A model generated the notes under the pieces. That model was not told the origin of the DNA and did no database searches. It saw only the letters and a list, made by a program, of their open reading frames with translations. This document shows, piece by piece, positions 10,377-20,598 of a DNA stretch of 27,586 bases. Made by a program: the position numbers and the translations under genes. Position 1 is the stretch's first letter. Each line of letters begins with the position of its first letter. The DNA is from Didymodactylos carnosus (lineage: Eukaryota; Rotifera; Eurotatoria; Philodinida; Philodinidae): assembly GCA_905250885.1 (NCBI GenBank), contig CAJNOQ010001903.1:1-27586 (forward strand). The letters are read 5' to 3'.

Positions 10377-10878
10377 GAGACATAGGTCATCGAGTACGCT
10401 AAACATCGTGGCAACGTTTGTTCTTATCCAAAACGTGTACCAAGTTCGTCAGAGTCCTTTTCTGAGTCTTTTGCATATACATAGCTAAACTTAAAAGAAA
10501 CATATCTCACTCATCTTACGTCAGATATTGATCAAATTTTCGAGCTAAACTCATCAATAACCGTAGTTGTTAGTGCGATACAAAAAAAATAGATCTAAAT
10601 ACTTTAAAGCCTGAAGGATTTCTAGAAACCTCCTGAAAAACTCCACCTTTAAAAGTCATAGCTGATAGATTTTTCCGCTTTATTCTTATTTGGCATCGTA
10701 TTTTGAGTATTTCGTGAAAATTTGATCAATATCTGACGTAAGATGAGTGAGATATTTCTTTTAAGTTTAGCTATCTATATGCAAAAGACTCAGAAAAGGG
10801 CTCTGACGAACTTTGTACAAGTTTTGGACAAAAGCAAACGTTGCCACGATGTTTAGTGTACTCGATTGCCTATGTCTC
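10377..10878. repeat. Fold-back (long inverted repeat) element
   Basis: The arm at 10377-10540 is matched in inverted orientation by 10717-10878, with roughly 90 percent identity by eye. The loop is about 176 bases. Arms and loop have no coding potential. The element lies 66 bases outside the hAT terminus. No target duplication was identified, so its borders may extend further. Confidence 0.88.
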
Positions 10879-11131
10879 AAACCAAATGAGCACTTTGGTA
10901 GAGAATTTGATTCTCTATTCGACGATATAGCTTTCAGAAGTTCTGGAAAAATGTCTGATCAGGAAATTAAATTTAAAATTTAAAAATTTAAATTTTCATC
11001 ACAAAGATTTGACTTTCATTTGTTTTGAGTGCAGATTTGTAATCATCGTGAAAAACTGCGTCTAATGATGTATTTTTAAGCTCTGCTCAAGTTAAAACAA
11101 AAATTAGAACCTTCTGATCCGAAGGTGGACC

Positions 11132-11147
11132 GTTAGCTGGCCACGCC
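11132..11147. repeat. Terminus-like motif GTTAGCTGGCCACGCC
   Basis: The same motif with one change ends the palindromic element at 19093-19108, and a degenerate inverted version starts that element at 17994. This suggests the right end of a related, otherwise unrecognised element here. No matching left end was found. Confidence 0.45.
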
Positions 11148-13228
11148 ATACTATGGTTCATCTGACTAACAGAAATGGATACTTTATACCAAAAGCAAAA
11201 CACAAAAATCATATGGTGCACGAAATCCAAACTTCAAGTGAAGTTTCTTTTTGACTTTATTATACATATTCAGGTTTGCCGTCTCAAGCTGGTTACAAAT
11301 AACACATTTCCAGATTCTAAAAACCCTTTCTTGATGGAGAAAACCACGAAATACTGAAAGGCTCTCAACAACCCTCTCTACAGAAAAACACCGATTTTTC
11401 GGACTTCCCCAATTTTAGGCTTCAGAACTTATATTTTTCTGATTCAGCATTTAACTAGATTCTGTCTTGTGCTTCGTCCGGCCAGATCGTGAATATTGTG
11501 AGAAACTTTAATTTGATCAATTTGCGCTCTAGAATCTTCGTAAAGTATTCACATAAAAGATCACCCTACAGAATATACATCACCCAGCAAAGTCTAGTTA
11601 AATAAAGTTCTGAAATCTGGTTTGACCAAAACACCATCACTGTTGACACCATTAGAACTTAGGATACAAATGTTTTGGAAATTCGGGTAAAACGCTAGAA
11701 TTCTAGTTCCGCTAGAACTCAGTTGAATACTGTTCATTTGTTCTGTTTTAAAAATATATTTGCTCGGGAATAAAAAACATGTCTTAAATAGAGGAAAAAT
11801 AAATAAATAATCAAATATTTACTGAAGAGGCATTTGGTATGAACCGTCATCAATGACTTCATTATCGCTAGACACATATTCAGTTGATATTTTCTCAATA
11901 AACAGATCTGAGAATGAAGAATTCATACAAGGAAATAGAATAGTATTAAGAACAGAAGATATTGTAGATGAATTGGGACAATTGGGAAAGGTTTTACACC
12001 GAAATGTCTCGCATTGTTGGGATTGTTTCCGCTCTCTTATTCTTTGTGTTCTGCTAGCAGATGAGTCCATCATTTAAGACACATGATTGTGTATTCTACA
12101 CCGTAATTGGAGGTCAATGCATTTAGTATGCATTAAGTAGTCCTCTATTGTCTCTCTGATTAGTTATTAGGCCGTTCAATAGTATTTTTAAAAAATCAAT
12201 GAATAGAAGTAACAAGAATAATTGGGTAAAAATTAAATAAATTCTAAAGAATGTAACAGATTGAACACTACGTGAATACTAGTGAACTAAACAGTTAAAT
12301 ATGTAAATAGTTCACGTCGATGTGAATGTGAAATTAGATATCACTTCAGTTTTATCTGTGTAATACTATTTCCTCATAGTAAATCAAAGTCAACAAATCC
12401 AAATAAATATGATGGTGAAAAATGAGGTGTGCGAAAAGTAAAATCTGTTCGTGAACTTAAGAGAACCTGTTTTCCAAAATCAGATTTTTTAATGTAAAGA
12501 TTTCAAATGACGATAGATAAAGAAGACTAATGATTGAAACGCCTGTTGACCCATTGATTGTAAAATAAAAAGTAGTATAAAAAAATAAATACAATCGTTT
12601 ATAAACACATTGGTAAGGTTATAACCTCTCGTGATAATTTCTTCTGATTGCCTACTAATGAATTTATTTAAAATAAAACTTATAACAATAATCAAAAGTA
12701 AAAAGTGCATTCTTTTTCGCAGCTTTATTTACGTTTCGTTATACGCGAGCAATAGTTGGTTCTATATAAAGAAGCAAATGTGTGATGATAGTGATTCACT
12801 CGAAATAATATCATGTATTAGATTTTATATCAAACCATGTTTTACTGTGAAAATATCTACTTTTATCTACGATTTATTAATTTTATCTTCTCGAATTTTG
12901 ATGTCGAGAAACGCATTTGAATGACGAAAACAAAGCTAATAATTAATTAAAATATAGATTAAATTAAATGCACATAGTTGCGTGTGTACATACGATTAAC
13001 ATAAGACATGTCGTAGTAATGAGATAATTGGTCTTTTACCATGTAATTTGGCGCTCATATCATGATATTCGATTTTCATGAGTAAAATTAATGTATTCAA
13101 TCAAATGAGCAAATATTTCTGACATTTTAAAGGAAACAATAACATGGCACTGTAATCGGATATACAGATAATAATACACAGTGACGAAAGTGGGGAAATG
13201 AGTGATAACCTAGAAATAGAATAATCAC
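11148..13228. other. Long AT-rich stretch without a recognisable gene
   Basis: Overlapping frames on both strands between 11819 and 12077 (84 codons minus, 74 codons plus) and between 12489 and 12924 are not recognisable as proteins and shadow one another. No inverted repeat or tandem array was noticed. The right edge adjoins the last exon of the KDZ pseudogene. Confidence 0.4.
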
Positions 13229-14000
13229 CGGTTCAATATCGTCATCTTCTTGTTCATATTCTGGCTGTTTTTGCCTGTGCACTTGAAAACTACTAGAAGC
13301 CTAAATGAAACAAAAGATATGTTAATCAACGACTCAAAGAGAAAGCTGCTTCTGTGTCACCATTATTTTAGTCCATTGCAATAATTCACCAGTCGGTGGT
13401 GGAATGTTTGAGTAAATAGCTAAATAAGGCTTGTCTGGAATGATTTGTGTATGGAGACAGTTTCGTAAATGAAAAACGATGCAATAGAAAATGTTAGAAT
13501 ATGGCCACGTGATAGATCTTAATGTTACTTTGAGTTTCGTAAAATACGAAAACAGTTGTTCACAAACCTGAGTGTTTTGATTGTCAAAAAATGGCTGATT
13601 AATGGGATGGGGGCATGAAAGAATAGTTTTACATTCAGGCCTAGTGTGATTTCTTCGATGAAATCTATCGACACAATATTTTTTTTGTAGTAATTCATCA
13701 ATATAAGGAGACGACATTAGAGATACGCCATATTGGTTTCTTAAATATGCAACGAAAGTACAGGCAGAATCGTAAGCAGCAGCAGGTGGTAATATTCCTC
13801 CTAGACGAAGTAATTTAAGTAGTTGATAAGTGGTACGACGCATTCCTTCGGAACGAACGCTTTCGTTCCACCCCATAATCACATTACAATTGGAAACGAT
13901 AGCCAAAAATCCAGCAGTACGTCGTTTGTGGTCAGTATCATCATCGTCACGATGAACAGTGCATGCATCGACATTCTCAAATTCATCAGCCATACGATCG

Positions 14001-14172
14001 AGTTCAACTGCTTGTGTAACAGATAAATTTGTGATGTATTCGATTCCAGAGCAGAAAAGAACGAGTAGATGAGCCTATAAACAAAACAGACATGCTTACT
14101 TGACAAGTTTTTCAAAAAAACTCGAAGATGAACGGAGCCGTGCACGTGGACAACCAATAGCCACAGCACTCA
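14001..14172 (-). repeat. Duplicated KDZ segment, copy 1 (in place)
   Basis: This segment matches 14828-15055 apart from scattered substitutions, a one-base difference in a homopolymer, and a 56-base net insertion in the other copy. It lies where the KDZ frame expects it, so it is the original position. Confidence 0.88.
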
Positions 14173-14827
14173 CATCCGATATAGACTCGTCACATGATGC
14201 AGTGTATGCACATACTAGATTGTGTGCTTTCATATGTGTGTCGAAGACAAAATTGGGCATACATTAATCTTTTGCTTGACACTGGCAGCCTTAAACTTGT
14301 CCATGACGGGACCAGAATTTTATGAAAATTTCATAAAAAAATTTACTGTTGGCTTCATAGTACAGATCATGTGATAACCGCTGAATAATATCGGGAATTT
14401 GAATATTTTCAGAATTTGTCATGAAAAACAGAAATCGACAGATTTCAAACCATACCCATGTCTGCAAAAGAAGTGGTAGAAAATGAGAAATAAAAAACTA
14501 TTCATTAACATTTACGTACTGTTGCAAGGTATTTTGAACAGAGTTTACTGTTGATAGAAGCTCCCTTATTAAAATTTCGATTTTGATCGATGTTTACGTT
14601 AGTTGCTTTCGTGTACGATTGAAAATTCGATGGCGCTTCATTAACAACATTTGTGAATGATATAAGCAATCCACGTTCATAGATAAGATGATCAAACAAA
14701 TGAATAAATCCTTGTTTAAAAATTGCATCAGGTGTCACAAATCGTTCACGTGTTCGCCGATTGCTTGCATGTCCGTATTTATAAATGAAATCACAGCTCA
14801 TGTTTATATAGCAGACACTGATAAACA

Positions 14828-15055
14828 AGTTCAACTGCTTGTGTAACAGATAAATTTGTGATGTATTCGATTCCAGAGTATATTTGTAATGGTCTACACA
14901 ATAATATTTACATTTGTTTCTGTCTATAGCTTTGGAAGAAAAGAACGAGTAGCTAAGCCTATAAACAAAACAGACATGCTTACTTGACAAGTTTTCCAAA
15001 AAACTCGAAGATGAACGGAGTGGTGCATGTGGACAACCAATAGCCACAGCACTCA
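14828..15055 (-). repeat. Duplicated KDZ segment, copy 2 (out of order)
   Basis: This copy precedes the N-terminal part of the KDZ frame, so it is out of order. The simplest explanation is a tandem duplication with a unit of about 830 bases (14001-14827), later truncated at 15055. It carries 56 more bases than copy 1 between a shared TTTTCT and CTCTGGAATCG (minus strand). The extra bases contain a stop. Confidence 0.88.
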
Positions 15056-15107
15056 TTTGAAATTCTTCATCTGGTCTTATGTATTTCTCTTTGTTTAGCT
15101 ATGTACA

Positions 15108-15187
15108 TTTTTTTATTATATTATTTGTTTATTATATGCAGTATTTTTTATTATATTATATTATATAATATATAATATTATTATTTT
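15108..15187. repeat. TTA/TATAT-rich low-complexity tract
   Basis: The tract is made almost only of A and T with recurring TTATTATAT and ATATAAT units. It lies between the truncated KDZ duplication and the second hAT gene, where that hAT element's missing left terminus should be. Confidence 0.7.
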
Positions 15188-15332
15188 CACCCATAGAATG
15201 TCGAAGAAACTATCAGAAGCGAAAAACAGAAAACGGAAGTTTGTTCCAATGAAAGAAAATGAATCGTCCGCAAAATTTATGACCTCATTTTTTACTAAGA
15301 ATTTAGAAGATGCAATTGAAGAATGTGGAAAT

Positions 15333-15682
15333 TGTTATGTCCGGTATACGTTGTTGTGTATAAGAAATTAGTACTGAACAAGATGATCTTTACATAAAAT
15401 TAGGAGCTATTTATACCTGAGGTTAAACGGAAACGGTGGGTTATAACCCAGAGCTAAAAGAATACATTGAAATATCTCTTGGAGAAAAGAAACAGTACAG
15501 AACGAAACCAAGAGATATTACTGGGAAATTTCCTGACAGAAAGAAAGAGAACAATACAGATACATATATGACAGGAAGAGAAAATACCCATAGCAGAAGA
15601 ATAGAGAACGAATATATATATGACTATTATACAATTGTCTCTTATGGCACGTCTTTAATATGTGCCATAACACCTCCCCCTT
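15333..15682 (-). mobile_element. LTR with adjoining polypurine tract (LTR-retrotransposon 3' end)
   Basis: On the minus strand a purine tract (AAGGGGGAGG, 15682-15673) is followed at once by TGTTATGGCAC. The segment ends at 15333 with CATAACA. The 340-base unit 15333-15672 thus has 7-base inverted ends TGTTATG and CATAACA, as LTRs do. A short hairpin (TTATGGCAC and GTGCCATAA, 11-base loop) lies at its 5' end. It interrupts the hAT frame at 15332. No flanking target duplication and no second LTR were seen, so this looks like the truncated 3' end of an element. The minus-strand frame upstream (15897-15655) was not recognised as gag or pol. Confidence 0.5.
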
Positions 15683-16309
15683 ACAAAAAATTGATCACCG
15701 AGCAATTTGAAAAAAAAGGAAACTACAAAAACGGAAAATGGAAAAATTAGTCTGTTTCTAGAACTGTCCACTGTTGTTGAAGTTAATGTTGATGCTGCCA
15801 CCATCATGTGATTAACATCTATATCTTGCTTCGACTTTTTCAGTCTCATGGCACATTCGTGTTCTATTGACAAGAACTTTGTGACAAATTGTTGCACATT
15901 GAAAAGTATTTTGAGCCATCAGATGCCACCGGAATATCTCCGAGACATGTTCTGCAGTTCATACATAATCAGAACTTGCAAGACATATTCCCCAATATAT
16001 GGATTAGCATGAGGATTTTATTAACAATCCCAGTGACCGTTGCGAGTGGAGAACGTTCTTTTAGTAAATTAAAACTAATAAAAAACTATTTACGCTCCAA
16101 TATGCCACCAGAAAGATTAAAATCCCTTGCAATTCTATCAATAGAACACGACACAATCAAAAATATTGATTTAACTACATGTATTAATTTATTTCCTGCT
16201 GCTAAAGCGAGAAAAGTCAATTTTTAATTCTTTATAAAAATTTTGCTTAAACAAAACAAATCCTTATTTCTATGTATTCTATGTGTAATGTTTTGTAATA
16301 TAATTGTGC

Positions 16310-16315
16310 AATAAA
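16310..16315 (+). terminator. Polyadenylation signal AATAAA of the second hAT gene
   Basis: AATAAA lies about 83 bases after the TAA stop of the hAT frame and before the element's right terminus, as expected for a eukaryotic transposase transcript. Confidence 0.5.
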
Positions 16316-16578
16316 GTTATTTTTTGTTTCTTTTTCTGGAAGGGGTGAGGGCGCAAAAATACATTTTCGCCCAGTATCATAATTTTGCTCGCGCCGGCCC
16401 TGAGTCGACTGATATGTATTTCTATCCTGTCTAGCTTTTTTGACTTTTTTCGAATTTTCACGTTGAAAATTTACCGACATTTTCACTCTAATTGAAAATC
16501 AACTAAACTTGCAAAATACATATCAATAAAAATTTCCACTTGAAGTTTGGATACCGTGCACCTTAAAATAAATACTTA

Positions 16579-17697
16579 GGGCTGACCAAAAGTTCGTAGA
16601 ACGATGTTTAACTTTTTATATAATACTTGACATCGAAAGATTTATTGCAGGAATACTTAGTAAAATATCTCGTCTATAAATTCTAACAGTCTTTTAGATA
16701 AAGTCTATAGCACAGTGAATATGCGAACATTCCTTGTCCAGAATTCGAGTATATTTCTGAATTTCGCATTTTTTCTTTCCTCCCTCATATGATATTTTCT
16801 GACGTCATATGCACTTAAATATTACATGTAACAGTATATATTGAGTGCAAAATCATTTATGGAGTTAGTTCATTCGATTCGCTTACTTTTTTCGTGTGAA
16901 TAAATTAGCATTTCCGATCGATATTTTGTATCAAATATCAAAGTCATCCTAAACCTGTGGCGAAACCTGATTTGAATTTTTTTTGAATCATTAAAATGAC
17001 CGATGAATTTAATCGATATTATATTAAAATTCCGACAATTCTAGAAACACATGCACAGACAATTTGCGATCTGGTTGTTCGATTTCAGTACTTACAGATG
17101 AAAATATCGAACAAGTTCGACAAGTTATCGAAGATGATCCGCATTCAATCTATGATTATATCATAGCCGAGACTTCCCTCTCCCATGGTACAATAGAACG
17201 GATCATTCATGACTGTTTAAAGATGAGAAAAGTTACATCACGTTGGGTTGTTCACAAACTCAGTGATGAACAAAAGCAACAACGACTTAGAGTTTGTCGT
17301 CAAAATCTAACAAAATTTCAGACTGGGAAATGGAGATTATCTGATGTCATTACTGGTGATGAGACATGGATTTATCATAGACAGATTGGTCGAAAGTCAA
17401 GTAATGCTACATAGATTAGCGAAAATGAACCACCAAGGACCATTGTCGAAATCGATCTGACCCCAAAACATTGTTTTGTTTATTCTTTAAATCAAATGGT
17501 CCTGTTCTTTCGAAATTCAGAAATATACTCAAATCCTGGATAAGGAATGTTCGCATATTCACTGTGCTATAGACTTTATCTAAAAGACTGTTAGAATTAT
17601 AGACGAGACATTTTACTAAGTATTCCTGCAATAAATCTTTCGATGATAAGTATTTTATAAAAATTTAAGCATCGTTCTACGAACTTTTGGTCAGCCC
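16579..17697. mobile_element. Mariner element, deletion derivative with 188-base terminal inverted repeats
   Basis: The left end GGGCTGACCAAAAGTTCGTAG at 16579 is matched by the inverted right end at 17697, each flanked by TA (16577-16578 and 17698-17699), the target duplication of the Tc1/mariner superfamily. The inverted repeats extend 188 bases on the left (16579-16766) and 187 on the right (17511-17697) at about 93 percent identity by eye. That is much longer than the roughly 30 bases usual for mariner. The 1119-base body holds a truncated transposase. The insertion lies 177 bases beyond the right end of the second hAT element. Confidence 0.93.
16996..17510 (+). pseudogene. Mariner transposase, N-terminal and C-terminal deletions
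   Basis: The ATG at 16996 gives MTDEFNRYYIKI followed by HAQT. The frame then changes and resumes before 17064 with RSGCSISVLTDENIEQVRQVIEDD, so most of the first helix-turn-helix is deleted. The second DNA-binding part (SLSHGTIERIIHDCLKM) and the first catalytic Asp (ITGDETWIYHRQIGRKS) are present. TAG at 17412-17414 stands where TGG is expected. Beyond it ISENEPPRTIV and, after a frame change, LFCLFFKSNGPVL are still readable until the right inverted repeat begins at 17511. The second and third catalytic Asp are absent, so the product cannot transpose. Confidence 0.9.
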
Positions 17698-17993
17698 TAA
17701 GTATATTTTGAAAGATAACATCAAGTCATTGCACAACTTCAATCATTGTGCATAATATAGGAAAGAGCAGCGAAGTTGATTTTTGCAGTTCGTCTGCAAA
17801 GATCAAGTTCGTGTATTCGATCCTAGCTTCGTGGTGGGATCGACTTTGTGTTCTGATAGTTTAAGTTTGAGAATGTTATAATGGGAGTTTTTATTCTTGA
17901 TTTTGTTAGTTCTATCAGATATTGAGATAAACGATGTAATGGAGATAATTTGGACTGAACTGGTATCAAAAACGTTTGTCCTAATTGATTTTC

Positions 17994-19108
17994 GACGTGG
18001 CTAGGCAGCTCTGCTACCGTGAAGGAATTCTGTAACGTTCTTTCATCATTTTGTTTTGTTTATAACTCGTAAACCAAACGACGCAGACAGCTGCGACACT
18101 TCTTAAGAGGCGATTCGCGAGGAAAGCGAGTATTTTGCGAAACAGGCGACTTTTCAAAAATAAGCATCGAAGAATCGCAAAAATGTGCAGTGTCTCATAT
18201 TTTCGATATAAGTCCGTCATTTTTTGTCCGTTCTGGTCGAGCAATGTCTCATTCGAAAGATCATCAAAAGCTAAGCAAAATCGTGTGCCTTCTCTTTTCT
18301 AAACTCAATACTGGTTTTGTAAGAGGTTCATCAAATGAAGAATTATGATTTTCACATACAAATTGTTTCTATCGAAACCTACTTTTGGGCATCCAAACAG
18401 AATTTCCCTAGAAATATGAAGATGACATTAGATAGAAAATTCAATTTTCTACAAACTGAGCCAAAAAGCTTTGTTTTAAAACCCCTGAAATAGTTTGAAA
18501 ACTAGACGGCTGACAGATATCGTTTTTTCAGTTTTTTGAGAGTTGTTGCATCAAGACTTCATTCAAAAACAAAAATATGGTAATATTCGGGATAGCGTCA
18601 AAAACTGCATCATATAATGTGCCTCTGAAGTTATTTAGAGACAAAAATGTTTTCTAGTAAAAATTCGCCTGACTTTGAAAATGAAAATATAAAAAATTGT
18701 CGAAAGTGTTTTTTCTCTAAATAACTTCAAAGGCACATTATACGCACTTTCTCGATGGGCTGGCTAATCCTGCCTTCAGTTGAAGAAAAATTGCAATGTA
18801 CATTTTAAAAAGCGCCTCAGCTCCATAACCTGACTCTTTTAAAGGATCTGACAGACATATTGGCAATTACTTTCGATTCTACAGAGTGTAAATGAGCGAA
18901 AAGCAGTTTCCAATATTTCTATCAGATCTTTGAGACGAGACATGTTACAGAGCTTATACGCGTTTTAAAATGTCCATAGCAGTTTTTTCTTCAATTTGAG
19001 ACGTGTCACAGCTGTCTGCCTCGTTTGGTTGTTCGATTTATAAACAAAGCAAAATGATAAAAAACGTTACAGAATTCCTTTACGGTAGCAGAGTTAGCTG
19101 GTCACGCC
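17994..19108. repeat. Palindromic element with long arms and two internal hairpins
   Basis: The arm 17994-18099 is matched in inverted orientation by 19003-19108. Inside it two further inverted repeats occur: 18613-18640 with 18715-18742, and 18778-18823 with 18949-18996. The ends read (G)GCGTGACCAGCTAAC inwards, shared with 11132-11147. No reading frame is recognisable. This is a non-autonomous fold-back or MITE-like element of about 1.1 kb. No clear target duplication was found. Confidence 0.82.
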
Positions 19109-20598
19109 GTTTTGTCATTAGTTCGATCTGTCCAACTTTGCAAAGGCTTTCTGTGAAGACTATGAGGTGAGAACTGCTGAGCATAAAGACGGATATGCTT
19201 GCTCATATAAAAATTTCCATTAAGTTGTATTATTTTAGAAGAATCGCAACAAGAATTCATCGTGTAAAGATAATTTCTGAGATTTTCTGAAAGAGCGTCT
19301 CTAACTCTTCTAAGTTCCACTTGTTTAAGTCTTCTTTTATGTAGTACATTGTAAACATAAAACATTTTGAATTTTAGATCAAATATATTTTTCTTATAAA
19401 AGGGAGAGTAGCTCTAATTATGGAGATAGGAAAAGTGAAGGCCGTACAAACAACGGTTCATGTTTGTATTTCTAAAAGACCACTAAAATGTTTAAGGACG
19501 GTTTCATCGACAAATTGCACTAACATAAATCCGATGATTAGGTTGAATCAGCGGACGAATAGCCGATAACACCTTGTGGTGATCTTTTCCCGATGATAAT
19601 TGCATGAAGTTGAAATATATCCTTTAAAATCAGCGTATAATCAATTTCAAATGAATGATAACAATCTTTGTCACCACCTAAACACGAACATAGAAGAAAC
19701 ATCAAGTATATCGAGACATATCAAGTTACTTTTGAACTTCTGAAAAATCCTTTGGGTTCTATGATATTTGTGTCATAATTTTGAAAATATACGTAGCCCA
19801 AAACAACAGTAGTAGCTGAAAATTTTTTTCAGTCGAGGATTACTTGAAAATGGTTGTACATACATTGTTTCAAGACTAGGTCTGTGACAGTTCTTAGTTT
19901 ACTGAATTGCAATTTCTCGATAACAGGAACTGGTTTTGCAGTTCGCGTTTATTGAACGGGAACTGCTTTTTAGTTCCGTTTCTGAACTAGGAATGGTATA
20001 ATACTTCCTGTTTCTTGGAACGAGGAACGGTTTACCAGTTTCAGTTCATGCGAACGGTGACTATTTGATATGCCTAACCCTTCTTCTAATCTACGAATCC
20101 TCTGTCTCCTTTAGTATATAGAGTAACTAAAAGCAAACGCTTTCTAATATTTTTATATTATGCAGTAAAGTTTTTTTTCTTTCCAGTTTACAAAAAAAAT
20201 GTGTATAGATACATAGAACTTTGTAACTTGCATAGCTATAGAACCCCGACATTATGATCTCTTCTATTGGAATAATTTTGTAAATAATAGAATGAAAGCC
20301 ATTAAAGTCGTTTCGGTTACTTCTTTCAACAAAATCGTGTAAAAACGATGAAAAAAACGTATCTTTACTGCTAGAGTGGTTGACGTTCATTGATGAATAC
20401 TAGAAGCCAATATGTAGTGTTGTTTCCTAGTGGTGCGTCATTGTTGTTGCTTCTCACCTCATCAGTGTACTGTCTATAACGACTATTTCTTAAGGTTCAG
20501 TGCTTATAATTCGAATAGCTATTGCTTTCCTTTCGTTTCAGCCGTTGATGTAGGAGAAAATGGGAAAAGATACCGGTGAAACTTTCTGTCCTTTTTAA
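19109..20598. other. Non-coding stretch with a cluster of GGAAC/GTTCC motifs
   Basis: Between about 19890 and 20060 the words GGAACTG, CAGTTC, GGAACG and GTTCCG occur repeatedly in both orientations, forming a degenerate array. No gene is recognised. Frames on the minus strand at 19365-19102 and 20390-20127 are not recognisable proteins. Confidence 0.4.

Larger units (their letters stand above)
13229..15055 (-). pseudogene. KDZ-type (Kyakuja-Dileera-Zisupton) transposase, rearranged
   Basis: The role would be a DNA transposase with an RNase H-like fold. Reading from high to low coordinates: 14826-14505 gives an N-terminal portion (ERFVTPDAIFKQGFIHLF, then LIYERGLL); 14465-14173 gives PDIIQRLSHDLYYEAN and VFDTHMKAHNL, where the first catalytic Asp is expected; 14074-13361 gives the conserved core (NCNVIMGWNESVRSEGMRR, YDSACTFVAYL, KYCVDRFHRRNHTRPECK, NTQVCEQLFSY). 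An intron at 13360-13301 joins in phase to a C-terminal acidic exon (QPEYEQEDDDIEP). Lesions include stops near 14290 and 14264 and a partial tandem duplication that places a second copy of 14001-14172 at 14828-15055. The core is a 219-codon open frame. KDZ assignment rests on the YDxAC, DRFHxxNH and CEQ pattern and is from memory. Confidence 0.65.
15198..16402 (+). pseudogene. Second hAT transposase (ZMYM-like hAT clade), internally deleted, with right terminus
   Basis: The ATG at 15198 starts MSKKLSEAKNRKRKF followed by MTSFFTK, the usual N-terminus of hAT proteins related to zinc finger MYM proteins. This frame stops at 15371 inside the LTR. Coding resumes before 15889 (QELCDKLLHIEKYFEPSDATG) and runs to TAA at 16225-16227 with a complete dimerisation domain: DIFPNIWISMRILLTIPVTV, then GERSFSKLKLIKNYLRSNM. 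The zinc-finger and catalytic middle is absent. The gene is followed by AATAAA and a right end that reads CAGGGCCGGCGCGAGC inwards, a typical hAT terminal repeat ending at 16402. The left terminus is missing. It is unrelated at close range to the hAT at 6727-9788: the dimerisation domains differ and so do the ends. Confidence 0.85.

Noticed and set aside
11819..12077. Overlapping frames of 84 (-) and 74 (+) codons as small genes
   Set aside because: They shadow each other on opposite strands, show no family resemblance, and have no convincing start context or poly(A) signal.
15436..15750. 104-codon plus-strand frame as a gene
   Set aside because: It lies mostly within the LTR-like unit and crosses its border and the polypurine tract. 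It has no recognisable domain and looks like an antisense artefact.
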